From: Entamoeba invadens IP1
Taxonomy: Eukaryota > Evosea > Mastigamoebida > Endamoebidae
Assembly: GCF_000330505.1 (NCBI RefSeq)
Contig: NW_004440189.1
Location: 229,510 to 293,509 of the forward strand
Reading direction: 5' to 3'
DNA: 64,000 nucleotides
Part shown: positions 42,194 to 52,594 of the stretch, piece after piece
Position numbering within the stretch: position 1 is the stretch's first letter
Layout of the letters: each line of letters starts with the position of its first letter
Translations under genes and position numbers: made by a program
Notes under the pieces: model-generated
What the model was told of the DNA's origin: nothing
The model's input: the letters and a program-made list of their open reading frames with translations, nothing else
The model's database searches: none

Positions 42194-43159
42194 TCACTCG
42201 GCATTAAACCCAAACAATAGACCATTAAAAGTGTCGTCGGAAAACTCGGGGTACTTTTCCTTGAGTTTGAAGTATAACCCTCCTGTGATCAAACTATCTG
42301 AACCGGCCTGATGCATTGTCCCTATCCGTTGCACGCCAAGCCCAGACGCAATCGACTGTAAACTACCATGATACCCTTGTCCAAGTCGACTTGTAACTTC
42401 TTTCAAGTCGATGATGTTCGGGAAGAAGATACGCAGCTTTTTCAAGAACAGATCTATGTTAGATGGGAGCTTCTCGCATGTTAAAAGCTTCAAAAAGTAG
42501 CCAAAGTCATATCCACTGTGGAATGTCAGCCAATGCGTGTTTTCGTTGAGGACAAGACCAGACCCCATAATCGCTTCGCCGAAGTCTTCGGGAAGGATGC
42601 CGGACTTCTTGAATTCGGAAAAGTTGATGCCAGCCTTTTGAAGCAGTTGAATGGACTCAGAAGAAGACTCGTCGTTCCTTTGTGTTATTCATTTCATCAA
42701 CATTAACTACTTTTCAATATAAACAAACTCTGCATCAAATTTGAAGTTGAATTGCCACGTTCTGACGTCGTCAGGGTACTGCCCCTTTTTGTTCTGAAGG
42801 GTTATCCCAACCTGAATGATCTTCAAGTCGTCGACATTTGATTTCAAGAATGCGTAGTGTTCGTCGGGGTCTGTGGAGTCTTGTAATGTCGATGATGTTT
42901 TGCTCGAGAACCCGGGGAATTCCGTATCCATCGAAACGTATGGGTAGTTGTCTATCAACTCGCTGATTTTCATCATCTCTTCTTGTAAATTTGATTGGTT
43001 CACATCGGTGAAATATGACGTTGTAAAGTTTTGTTCGGGGACGTAAGGGAACTGCCGTTGTTGTGGGATTGCTCTGAGAGGTGAGAATTGAGGCATCGTG
43101 AATGGGGCGTAAAATTGTTGAGGGACGAATGGGTACTCCATGTTACCATATGGTTGCAT
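42194..43159 (-). CDS. CAF1: CAF1/POP2 deadenylase of CCR4-NOT, two exons
   Basis: mRNA poly(A)-shortening nuclease. Exon 1 is 43159-42729. The 51 bp intron (42728-42678) begins GTTTGTT and ends AAAG. Exon 2 is 42677-42194; total 304 residues. The first 65 residues are a Pro/Gln/Phe-rich extension. The DEDD nuclease domain has MDTEFPG (Asp, Glu), FHSGYDFGYFLK (Asp) and MHQAGSDSLITG (His, Asp). Splicing restores FNFKFDAENDESSSESIQLL, as in other CAF1 proteins. The start is the ATG at 43159; the frame upstream begins only with TTG. It lies convergent to the RhoGEF gene, 64 bp apart. Confidence 0.95.
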
Positions 43160-43415
43160 TCTTTTGATTTTTAAGTTCAATAGTATTTATATTAGTTTTA
43201 AAAACAATATAAATTACTATACTAGAGTCTAGTAAACCCCATTGGTTATAATTACAAAAGACCAAACAATAAAACCAAACTTTTTGATAGAACAAGACGA
43301 AAAAGTGAACCCAATTAATGTGGAGTTGAAACCTATATATTATAATAAAAGTAATTATATAATATGGTAAATTGGAAAAGAAAGAGAAAAAAAAAAATTG
43401 AACAAAAGCTGTTGT

Positions 43416-45272
43416 ATGGCACAAGCTCTTCAAAATCCCCAAGTCCCAGTGATTTACGATTTAAGCAACGAAGACATAGAATATGACAGAGTTTCGGATA
43501 TATTACGCAGTCTCCAAACGGTAACTCCTTATTACTGTGTTCCACTGAATCGACCCCCTGACACTTTGAATGAAGGTTTACGTTTCCAGCCTTCTTTTTC
43601 TGATACCGACTTTAACACCTCAATCGTTTCCACATGTAGTTTGTTGTTCTATTGAATAACCAAACATTTACTATTAAACGTGAGTAAAAGACTTATAATA
43701 ATAATTAATAATTAACATATAGTATTTGGCAAGACAACTACATTTGAAAGAGTGAAAAGTATTCAAGACTGTATCGCGGAAGTGAGATGGGCTAACCACA
43801 TCGGTGTGTTTGGACTTGTAGTACCTCTTCCATCCAATATCAACATCGATTATTATAGATATGTCAGTACGATTTGCAACTTGTCAAGATGTCCCGTGTG
43901 GATCACAGTGCCATTGGCAGCAGATGGCTGGCAGATGTGGAACACCATCAGAAAGGTCATTGGATATAACACAAACATACGGCCGCTTTTAAGTCTTCAA
44001 GAGAATCTCACCGTAGAGTTTGACTTACTTCAAGTGTGGCGAGCGGAAAATGTAGCTGGTGTTATTTTCGCAAAACAGATTGTCCAAGACAACGGAAAAT
44101 TGACTCGGGAGAACGACATTTTCCTCCACAATTTGTTGGACTTTGATATTTCCATCTTTATTTCCAACTTTGAGCCAAGCACTGAATTGGTAAAGAACAC
44201 GATTGAGTATATCGAGTGGCTCAAAACGTCACGCACAGAGCCTTCACAATACGAGAAAGGTATAGTCGAGTTTAGAGATACTATAGAAAAGCCTATTCAA
44301 CCACTTGCACACGATTTGGACTCTGTTGTGTATGAGACAATTGAAAAAGAGCCATTCAAATATCAAAAGTATCGCATGGCCTTCATACTAGCACTCCACG
44401 ATAAAGCTGGAGTCATCCAACAATTTAGTCCATTAAACCCGTTCCGTATCATGATAGCCGGTGCTGGTCGAGGACCACTCGTTCAAATGGTCATCGATGT
44501 ATTGAACGTGAACCGTTTTGCTCACAATTGTGTGGTGTATGCTGTTGAGAAAAATCAGAATGCTGTTGCTACTTTGTCATATCGCAAACGTACACAACAC
44601 GATTGGAAAAATGTTGAGGTGATTGGATGTGATATGCGGAAGATGAACATGCCCAATAAAGTAGATATCGTAATCAGTGAATTGTTGGGCTCTTTTGGGG
44701 ATGACGAGTTGTGTCCAGAGTGTTTAGATGCGCTTCTTCCTCTTGTTTTAAAGAGTGATGGTGTTACTATCCCACGTACCTATTCGAATTACATCCAACC
44801 CATATCAAATAGTGTGGTTTACACGTCTTTTCTCGAGAACCAATACAGTTTCGAACAACCAGTTATATGCAATCAATTCAATTATGCGGCATTCTCTTCA
44901 CCACAAAAGTGTTTCACATTTGTCCATCCATCAGTCGATGATCACCAACGATTCGTCGACTTCAAATTTGTGTCGAAGATGGATGGGGCCTTACATGGGT
45001 TCTCTGGCACATTTAATGTCGAGTTGTACAAGAACGTGAAACTAAGTACCGTCCCTGGAGAACATACCCCAGACATGTTCAGTTGGTTCCCATTCTTTTT
45101 CCCTATTCAGCCTCCAATCGACTTAAAACGAGGTGATGTGGTCGAGTTTTTGTTGTGGAGGAACGTTACTGGGCATAGAGTGTGGTACGAGTGGATGGTT
45201 GTCACACCTTTGATCACAAAAATTTTTAACTCATCTGGGAAACATGCGATGAGCCTCGTTTGCAGCCGATGA
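43416..45272 (+). CDS. PRMT5: PRMT5-type protein arginine methyltransferase, two exons
   Basis: Type II arginine methyltransferase making symmetric dimethylarginine on Sm and chromatin proteins. Exon 1 is 43416-43638. The 84 bp intron (43639-43722) runs from GTTTGTT to ATATAG. Exon 2 is 43723-45272; total 590 residues. The N-terminal TIM-barrel part includes EVRWANHIGVFGLVVPLP. The SAM-binding site shows IMIAGAGRGPLV and VYAVEKNQNA, and the catalytic double-E loop is SELLGSFGDDELCPECLDA. The C-terminal beta barrel follows. The gene is intact, and its start is about 250 bp from the divergent CAF1 start. Confidence 0.95.
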
Positions 45273-45609
45273 AGATGAACCAAACAATTTCTATATTTCT
45301 GGTTTATTTTTACTATAACTATAGTTTGCTGTTAAAACTGTTTCTTTGTTGAGGTTTCGTCTTGAGTTAATTTCAAGTTTGGAGGTCGAATGAACAAAAT
45401 AATATGTGCCAATTTTGTATAGTTTAATTATAATACATAAACAATGGAAGTAACTAGAAAAAAGAAGAAGGAAAACGTCAAAGTTTGTTAGTTGCAATTG
45501 AAAAAACAGATCTAGCGGTGTAACTATTAAAGTCGAGGACTTTCTGTCATTTCAAGTGGTTTGAGTAAATTCCGTGATATTTAAAGAACAACTGGGAAAG
45601 GAGAACCAA
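45273..45609. other. Spacer with possible upstream exon of actobindin
   Basis: About 340 bp. An ATG at 45444 opens 13 codons (MEVTRKKKKENVK) followed by GTTTGTT at 45483. An AG at 45599-45600 would join it in frame to the actobindin reading, giving a 118 bp intron. That is longer than the others here, so I list it only as an alternative. Confidence 0.35.
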
Positions 45610-45870
45610 ATGGACGCTTCAAAGCTTGCTGGACTTAATGATGTCAAATTGAAACAGACTGAAACAGTCGATAAGAGCAAACCAGTCATCGAGAATGTCG
45701 AGATCAAGAAGAACGACAAAGGCGCTTTGTTGTCTGGAATTGAGAAGGGTGCCGATCTTAAGCATGCCGAATCAAACGACAGATCAGCTCCAGTCATTGC
45801 TGCTGACGTCAAGGTAGAAGAAGGAAAGAGAGCACAACTCCTTGCTGATATCCAGAGCAAGGCAAAGTGA
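45610..45870 (+). CDS. Actobindin-like actin-monomer-binding protein
   Basis: Small protein of 86 residues from the ATG at 45610, resembling amoebal actobindin. It has thymosin-beta/WH2-like repeats: LKQTETVDKSKPVIENVEIKK, then LLSGIEKGADLKHAES with DRSAPVIAADVKV, and the final LLADIQSK. These bind monomeric actin and hold it back from nucleation. The GTG-initiated extension upstream is not used; a spliced start at 45444 is possible. It is a strong family match despite the short length. Confidence 0.9.
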   Translation: MDASKLAGLNDVKLKQTETVDKSKPVIENVEIKKNDKGALLSGIEKGADLKHAESNDRSAPVIAADVKVEEGKRAQLLADIQSKAK

Positions 45871-46757
45871 GTTCTATTCATTCATTAATGTCACATGTTG
45901 GTTTTCATATATATAAACACTTTCATCTATAATTGTCATAACTTTTAGAAAATGTATTTAATAATATAAACTATATTTGGTGTAAAAAATTTGCAATTTC
46001 CATGTCATCATTTCTTTTTTAATTACTCGAAATGTTTTTAATATGGTAATATAATCTATTATATTATTACACTTTTACTATTATTTTAGTTATATTTATT
46101 TATTTTTTATAGTAAATAATACAATTAAATGATTGAAATAGATAATTGTATATTTTTAAAATTATATAACTAATATAAAAAACCATTCAAAAATAGTATA
46201 TTTGTACTATTTATTGAAACATTTATTTGTCAATAAATTTTTTATTTATATTTTATATAATGGTTAAGTTATAATAAATGATTTTTTTAAAGGGATAAAT
46301 AAACATTTTTTGTGATTTTCTTTTTTTTGGCTGTAATTTATTTTTTTTTTAAACTTTTAAAAAATTGGTAAATTTCGGGGAATCTTATATTATAAACATA
46401 AGATTTCCCGAAATTTAGATTATTTGAATTGGTTTCATGTTATTTAAAATGTTTCATATATTAATAATTTTCTTATTATTTTATATAATAATATTATTAT
46501 ATAATAACTATATAGTTCTTATCATACAATTTTATAATTATCAATGAAACTATAATACAATTATTAATTAACCAATCATTGTCTATTAGAGATAAAAAAT
46601 AGTTCAAACCCAAATAATCCCGATATTTCTTGCATAAAACACAATATAAATGTTACTTACAAAAAAATTACTTTATGATTAAATAAATAAGAAACTTCCA
46701 AAGTGGTCTAATAATCCAACAAACAGTGGAATTTAGAACTTGGAATTTGGTTTGTGA
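45871..46757. other. Long AT-rich spacer with one strong hairpin
   Basis: About 890 bp, among the most AT-rich in the window. It contains the hairpin listed at 46370-46416. Otherwise it consists of A/T tracts and short palindromic TATAATAATAT-like runs. No ORF is supported. Confidence 0.6.
46370..46416. repeat. 19 bp hairpin in the spacer before the Rab gene
   Basis: AAATTTCGGGGAATCTTAT, a 9 nt loop, then the complement with one mismatch. The CGGGG core stands out in AT-only surroundings. No target duplication was found, so it is probably not a MITE. It could be an RNA stem-loop or the 3' end signal of actobindin. Confidence 0.65.
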
Positions 46758-47552
46758 ATGTCTGGCTTAAAGAAACACAAAATAGTTTTTCTTGGTGACT
46801 CTTCTGGTTTGTGATCATATCAACTAAGATATCCATGACGATAGTATTTACTGATAGTTGGTAAGACTTGTATTATTGGGCGGTTCATGACGAGTTCTTT
46901 TTGTACAAACTATGAGGTTTGTTTTTTATTATTAATGATAAGATATCGATTATCTTTAAATAAACTGTAAAAATAAACGAGGTAATATTAACACTAAGGC
47001 AACAATTGGGACAGATTTCAGTTCCAAGACCTTAACGGATGAAGCAACTCAACAAACGGTCCAACTTCAAATTTGTTTGTATATTCTTTTTGGTCAACCG
47101 TTCAAATTCAAAGTGTCTTGACATCAAATATTTATATATTAGGGGATACAGCGGGACAAGAACGATATCATAGTTTAATCCCATCATACATTCGTGACAG
47201 TTCCGTAGCTGTTATTGTATACGATATAAACGATAGACAAACGTTTGATAACATTGACAATTGGGTTGAGGATGTCCATTCAAAAGAGAAAGGAGACGTC
47301 ATCTTATTTATAGTTGGTAACAAACTGGATTTAGGCAAACGCGAAGTGACACAAAAGGAAGCGATAGCAAAAGCAGATTACCACCATTGTCAGTGCTTTG
47401 AAACGTCTGCCAAAGAGAATTGTAATGTTACTGAACTTTTCAAAGCAATCACAGAGAGGCTCTGTGCTTTACAACCAACCAAAGATGAAACCGTCGAGAC
47501 AGTGAACTTAAAAACACAACCCACAGAGAAGACAAATGGAGGGTGTTGTTAA
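46758..47552 (+). CDS. Rab6-like small GTPase, four exons
   Basis: Rab GTPase of vesicle traffic, closest in pattern to Rab6. Exons: 46758-46806, 46858-46916, 46999-47074 and 47143-47552, with introns of 51, 82 and 68 bp, all starting GTTTGT. The spliced product is 197 residues. Splicing restores each motif: G1 GDSSVGKT across intron 1, switch I with ATIGTDFSSK after intron 2, and G3 WDTAGQERYHSLIPSYIRDS across intron 3. G4 is GNKLD and G5 ETSAK. The C-terminal GGCC is a prenylation site. Only the last exon is long enough to show as an ORF, so this gene is easily truncated in automatic annotation. Confidence 0.95.
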
Positions 47553-47627
47553 TTGTAAAGTTTTCATTTGTGATATTATATGGTTTAGAATATAAAGACA
47601 GAAACTATGTACACCACAATCAAACAT

Positions 47628-47993
47628 TCAATAAGTCCCAAAGTATATGGGCGACACTTCGGACTTCCTCATCGCACTTTGGATTAACAAACTATTCGCC
47701 TTTTGTTCGTATTTGAATTTCAACTTCACGACATTTCGATCAACACACTTGATATTAATTTCTTTTGCAATGAGCTCCATGTTCGCGCCGTATTTCCGCA
47801 ATGCAGTGTAAAACATTTGCGTGTCTTTGAAATGCCACTTGTAGGGTTTGTGGCGCTTTCGTAAATCGGATTTGCGCTTCTGTTGCGACCGAATGCAATT
47901 GAAGTAATCGACATCACTCTCCGAAATCTCGCTGAGATACCCAAGACACACTTCGCCTTCGTCGTTTCGGTCATAGTTCCTCGAGAAGGACAT
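47628..47993 (-). CDS. Short SANT/Myb protein resembling TFIIIB subunit Bdp1
   Basis: A 121-residue protein. Residues 48-105 form a SANT domain: KPYKWHFKDTQMFYTALRKYG, ANMELIAKEI, and RNVVKLKFKYEQKANSLLI. The FYxAL, MELIA and VKxKFKxEQK parts match Bdp1 (TFIIIB B''), which recruits RNA polymerase III. Known Bdp1 proteins are several hundred residues, so this is a minimal version or a relative. The frame is complete with ATG and stop, and I see no flanking exons. It is convergent with the Rab gene. Confidence 0.72.
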   Translation of the reverse strand: MSFSRNYDRNDEGEVCLGYLSEISESDVDYFNCIRSQQKRKSDLRKRHKPYKWHFKDTQMFYTALRKYGANMELIAKEINIKCVDRNVVKLKFKYEQKANSLLIQSAMRKSEVSPIYFGTY

Positions 47994-48159
47994 TTGGTTT
48001 TTTAGTTCATTTTTAATTTGTTTCTAGTTAAGATTATAACTATTAACAAATAATTTGTATATACTATATCATTAGTTACTTAGTATTAGTAACTTATAAT
48101 TAATAGTAACTATTATTTTGTATTATGAATTGTTACACAAAAAACAACCGTCAAATTTA

Positions 48160-49422
48160 TCAAAAATGACTAAGATTATTATTTCTTGTTTGCTTTTCGA
48201 TATCTGTGAGTTGTTCGTCGAACGACTTTTCTTTAGTTTTTGAGTCTTTTTTGACATCGACCACAAATTTGAAAAAAATGCTGTCTTTATATTCAAATTT
48301 TTTTGGCTCACCAGTCACTCTCGGGTCACCGTCTAATGCCTTTTTCCAGAATGAATCTTTCGACGATTTACAATTTTTGAAGTTCTTCAGATTCTCTTCA
48401 AAAAAGTCCCAAAATGATTTTGCGTACTGCGCAAAGCCAAATGCTCGAAGGGAATTGAAAATACGAGTCACACGTAAATAGTTGTGACCACTCATATTGA
48501 AATTGTCGAAGCGTTCTTCACGTACTTTTTTGTCTTCTAAGACTGCTATTTGACCACTTTCAATGTCGACGATATCGCCTCCTAAAAAGTTCACAAACAT
48601 TCGAAATAACTTAACAAAGCGAATGGCACATGTTACGTCGTTTCGGAGTTCAACAGCTTCATCTTCAGTTAATGCATAACTGTTGTAATTAAACATTGAC
48701 TCAACAAAGTTGGGATAAACCCATTGGACATAATCATGACGATATTCCATTGTTCGGTACCGTTCAGACTCTGGAACTGATAACAAAAAGTCTAAGAAGT
48801 CTTGTGCTCCCCATGAACTTTTAGTCTTAAAAGAAATCTTTTCAACCTTGGTCTTTTCTTCTTTTTTCGACTTTTTTGGAGAATATGAATAACACTCCCG
48901 AGCAGGGACACCACCATATTCATTCCGATAAAATAATAAATTTGGTGTTTGTGTTGTTTTAGAATGCCCATATTCACCCCAAGAACTCAACTTATCTTCT
49001 TTTTTGGATTTTTTGGACAACTTCTTGTCTTGTTTCTCTTGCTTCTCTTGTTTTTTCTTGTTGCTATTTGTCTCAACTTTCTCGTCCAATTTTGCTTCTG
49101 TTTGTTCAACGTCTTTTGTTTGAGTTAATATAGGTTTAGACTCAACAGGTTTTAACTCTTCAGATTGAATTGGTTCAGTCTTGTGTTTTTCAACTTCTTC
49201 TGTTTGAGTTAATACAGCGGGCTTAGACTCTTCAGTTTTTAACTCTTCAAGTTCAGACTTTTCAGTTTGCATTGGTTCAGCCTCGTGTTTTTCTTTGTCT
49301 TCAACTGTATTAATTGCTTGTGTAAGCAGCACTTCATTTTTCTTTTCTTCGACATTTTCAGGTGTTGTTGTCTTGCCATTGTTTCCGTCTTGTTCCGAAT
49401 TGGTAATTTTCTCTTCTTCCAT
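48160..49422 (-). CDS. OGFr_N-domain protein with Glu/Lys repeat N-terminus
   Basis: A 420-residue protein. Residues 1-150 are Glu/Lys/Gln-rich with a degenerate repeat (LTQTEEVEKHKTEPIQSE and related copies) and a Lys-rich block, probably disordered. Residues 210-370 match the N-terminal conserved domain of the opioid growth factor receptor family: MEYRHDYVQWVYPNFVESMFN, then ALTEDEAVELRNDV. That family occurs in bacteria, fungi and animals; its molecular function is unclear. The gene is intact and single-exon. Confidence 0.82.
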   Translation of the reverse strand: MEEEKITNSEQDGNNGKTTTPENVEEKKNEVLLTQAINTVEDKEKHEAEPMQTEKSELEELKTEESKPAVLTQTEEVEKHKTEPIQSEELKPVESKPILTQTKDVEQTEAKLDEKVETNSNKKKQEKQEKQDKKLSKKSKKEDKLSSWGEYGHSKTTQTPNLLFYRNEYGGVPARECYSYSPKKSKKEEKTKVEKISFKTKSSWGAQDFLDFLLSVPESERYRTMEYRHDYVQWVYPNFVESMFNYNSYALTEDEAVELRNDVTCAIRFVKLFRMFVNFLGGDIVDIESGQIAVLEDKKVREERFDNFNMSGHNYLRVTRIFNSLRAFGFAQYAKSFWDFFEENLKNFKNCKSSKDSFWKKALDGDPRVTGEPKKFEYKDSIFFKFVVDVKKDSKTKEKSFDEQLTDIEKQTRNNNLSHF

Positions 49423-49602
49423 TGAATGAAAAGAAATATGAATAAAAGTATTTATTTATATATTTATATACGATGAACTATTTTATTTATAACTGTTATT
49501 TTAATAATCATTTAAAGTTAATCCTCAAAGTCTGAATGATGTGAGGATTCATTTATAACTCACAAAAAGGTAAATAACAAATGGCTGAACGTCTCATTAC
49601 AC

Positions 49603-50496
49603 TTATTTGATCTTCTTAACAACAGACTTCTTTGCTGCTTTTTCTCCATTTTTGTCGTCGATACTTATCTCAGTGATGAAGTTGGACGGCACTGGGACTT
49701 TCTCAATGGTAAACCCATCCATCAGTATTTCCATTGGATTATTTTCCATCCCGACTTCTTCTATTCGGTCGATTGGTTTTATACTAGTGCTTTGGTTAAC
49801 ACTCTGCGGTACTATTTGAACTTCATCATCAGTTCCACCGGGTATTTTTGTTGCGATATTAATCGTCTTCCCAACAACATTTGATTTATTCCCTTCCAAT
49901 TCTAAGTCCCTTTTCTTATTCTCTTTGGCCATTTCACAATACTTTGCCTTTTCAGTCTCAGGAAGAGTCTTCCATGTGTCGGACAATTTCTTCATCACAG
50001 TGGACCCGGAGATACCTTCGGTACTTAAAGACTCTCGATTCATTTTGCAAAAGAGAAGATAAGGGTGCCACTCTTCTTTACGACGTGACGTGTCGGCTTT
50101 TCGCTTTTTTTTCATCACAGCCAAGTCACCTATAAGTGAACACTCGATAAAGGCTAACTGCTCAAAAGTCTTTTTCACTTCACTCCCAGCCTTCTTCCAC
50201 TTCTTCTCTATTTTGAGCATAGCTTCACTTTCTGTCATACCACCAGAAATCAATGTGCGCTTCACAAACATCTCATAGATCTCGCGGGAGATGTTCGCTA
50301 GCTCTTCTTTCTTCCGTTTCTTCATCTCACGAACACCTTCTTTCCGAGGCTTCTTCTCTTTGTCCTTCTTTTTTTGCTTCTTGTCTGTCCGAGAGTAATT
50401 AAACAATTGCTCGGGGGAAAAAGACGATGAACTGTCGGAAGAGCTATCGGAAGAATCCGACGAGGAAGACGAGGAACTCACGTTAGTACGGGGCAT
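49603..50496 (-). CDS. HMG-box protein with Ser-rich N-terminus
   Basis: Nuclear DNA-binding protein by homology, 297 residues. Residues 5-30 are almost pure Ser/Asp, followed by a Lys-rich region (35-65). A DEK-C/SANT-like helical part (65-125) is uncertain. The HMG box is at about 143-198: EEWHPYLLFCKMNRESLS, SDTWKTLPETEKAKYCEMA, ENKKRD. The C-terminal 100 residues have no known domain. Intact, single exon. Confidence 0.85.
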   Translation of the reverse strand: MPRTNVSSSSSSSDSSDSSSDSSSSFSPEQLFNYSRTDKKQKKKDKEKKPRKEGVREMKKRKKEELANISREIYEMFVKRTLISGGMTESEAMLKIEKKWKKAGSEVKKTFEQLAFIECSLIGDLAVMKKKRKADTSRRKEEWHPYLLFCKMNRESLSTEGISGSTVMKKLSDTWKTLPETEKAKYCEMAKENKKRDLELEGNKSNVVGKTINIATKIPGGTDDEVQIVPQSVNQSTSIKPIDRIEEVGMENNPMEILMDGFTIEKVPVPSNFITEISIDDKNGEKAAKKSVVKKIK

Positions 50497-51060
50497 ACAA
50501 TTATTCAGTTTTTACCTCTCTTTTCGATCATTTTTGCCTAAATTATTTTTGGTAATTACTATCCTAATTTAAAAGGAATTTACTCAAAAATATCTTAGGT
50601 CTATTTAATTCATTTCAGGGTTTTAAGAACTTCAATTTGAAAAACAAAAAAATGAAAGTTTTTATATTAAAAATGAAAAACACCAAAAAGATAAAAATTA
50701 AAGAGTTTTATCTTTTTGTAGAATTTAAACTTTACATTCCCAAAAAATGATATAAACAATTATTACATAAAAACAAAAACTACTTATATAGTTTAATTTT
50801 AGTTGTTTTTTATTTTAACTGTATTTTTAAGAAACATCAAAATAATTGAATTATTGTAGAAAATATAAATCTAATGAAATAATAATAAAATAATCAAAAC
50901 AATTAATAATAATTACAATAAAAAGTGACAAATGAAGTGTTAAAAAAGAACTAAATACGAATTAATAACAAAAAAGAGAAAGTAAACCCTATAGTTTTGT
51001 TTTAAATACAAAGAAAAAGGTAAGAAATAATAAAGAACTTGAAGAAAACTTAAAAGTTAA
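50497..51060. other. Divergent intergenic spacer
   Basis: About 560 bp of AT-rich sequence between the HMG-box gene and the SR gene. No gene or repeat is supported. Confidence 0.6.
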
Positions 51061-51912
51061 ATGGGGGAAGGAAAAGTCTTTGTTGGCAACTTACCACGAC
51101 CTACCACAGTCGATGACATCAAAACCGAGTTTGGGAAGTATGGAGAAATATGTGATGTCAATTTACGTGATGGATTTGGTTTCATCGTTTGTTATATTTT
51201 CTATAGTTTATGGTATGGTAACATTAAACTATAAATAAAGATCTCTTGTACTTACAGACAGACGTACAGGAAAGAAGAAGACGCGAAAACGTTGCTAGAG
51301 AAGAACCCGACCATTGAATTGGGGGGAAATGTTCTCAGAATTGAAGCTCCCAAGAGCGAAAGAACCATGAACCGCCGGAATGACGGATGCTTTATTTGCG
51401 GAGAAACAGGTCACTGGGCCTGTGACTGTCCACAAAAAAAATATGGAAGTCGTGGGGATAGATATGACAGATCAAGAGACAGAAATAGATCACCATCAAG
51501 AGGAAGACGTTCAAGGTCTAGATCACACTCTCGATCGTCTCGAAGAAGAAGAAGAGACTCTTACTCTTCAAGCTCAAGTCGATCGAGCTCAAGAGGAAGA
51601 AGAAATACCAGAAGAAGATCAAGGTCACCATTACGCTCAAGGAGTCGTGACAGTTATGATAGAAGAGATCGCCATGGATCCCGAGATAGAAGTGGATCTA
51701 GGGATAGAAGAGACTCCAGAGATAGAAGAGATTCTAGAAGAAGTTCATATAAAGATTCTGGAAGAGATCGTAGAGATAGAAGGGATGAAAAAGATAATAG
51801 AGCTGTTTCGCCTAAGAGAGATGAATTACCAAAAAAGGATGACTTGAAGAAAGACGAGTCAATAAATAAAGCACCCGAGACCAAAGAAGAAACACCAAAG
51901 AAGAATGTATAA
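51061..51912 (+). CDS. SR splicing factor: RRM, zinc knuckle, RS domain; two exons
   Basis: Splicing regulator of the SRSF7/RSZ type. Exon 1 is 51061-51186. The 75 bp intron (51187-51261) begins GTTTGTT and ends ACAG. Exon 2 is 51262-51912; total 258 residues. The RRM (6-75) has RNP2 KVFVGNLPR and RNP1 DGFGFITY, the latter made only by splicing. A CCHC knuckle (CFICGETGHWACDC) follows at about 100. From 115 on there is an RS domain with RS, RD and SR repeats, then a Lys/Asp/Glu tail. The intron inside RNP1 may allow autoregulation, as for many SR genes, but this is speculative. Confidence 0.95.
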
Positions 51913-52305
51913 CGATTGGAATCTTATTCATTTCTGTTCTCACATCTCATTGTTTTCCCCTAGTTAAAAATATAGTTTTTTGTAGTGAAACATTATAGTT
52001 TCTTGCAATAGTAGTATAGAAACAATTATAGATAAGTTGTTGTATATTAAAGTATACTATAAAAATTAATTGTTTTTTTTTAAAACCATTCATTGTCTAT
52101 TTTATAATAAAAAACTATACATGATAGATAATTTTTCTTTTAATAATATATACTATTATTTTTTTATTCTTATTGTTTTATTGGAAAAGAAGAAATTGTT
52201 TTGTAAAACATTTCTTATCAAAAACAATAAATGAAAAAAATAACATCATCAATAACATTTTAGACCTCTTGCAACAAAAAGAGAAAAAAGAAACTTATAA
52301 AACAA
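51913..52305. other. Spacer, nothing recognised
   Basis: About 390 bp of AT-rich DNA downstream of the SR gene and upstream of the zinc-finger gene. No feature is supported. Confidence 0.6.
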
Positions 52306-52579
52306 ATGGAAGAGGACGGGAAGAAACCCCATAAGTGTAAGTTTGTGCATTTCAATGAACGATGTTTGAAGAATGGATGAATTAATAATTAGGCACTTGG
52401 GGTGTGATAAGACGTACGTCTCTTTGAGGTACCTGAGAGCACATGAGACCAAAGAACACACGGGCTGTCCTCCCGAGTGTAAGTTGTGTGAAGAATTCCG
52501 GAACAGAAGAAAGACTCGAAAGAAACATGAAGATGATGTTTGTTATTATAAGCGTCAATGGATTAAACTCAATGAGTAG
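52306..52579 (+). CDS. C2H2 zinc-finger protein, two exons, may be fused to the next gene
   Basis: A 73-residue reading. Exon 1 is 52306-52340. The 52 bp intron (52341-52392) runs from GTTTGTG to ATTAG. Exon 2 is 52393-52579. Splicing creates one good C2H2 finger, CKHLGCDKTYVSLRYLRAHETKEH, followed by a second Cys/His cluster (CPPECKLCEEF ... KKHEDDVC). It ends at TAG 52577-52579. The next gene's ATG (52595) is in the same frame, only five codons later, with no stop between. So this may be the N-terminal part of one zinc finger-MRG protein. Confidence 0.75.
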
Positions 52580-52594
52580 GATATTCCCATTTTA

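Noticed and set aside
51380..51847. A 155-codon plus-strand ORF, very Glu-rich
   Set aside because: It is the shifted frame of the RS-repeat region of the SR gene; Arg/Ser codon repeats read one base off give Glu-rich sequence.
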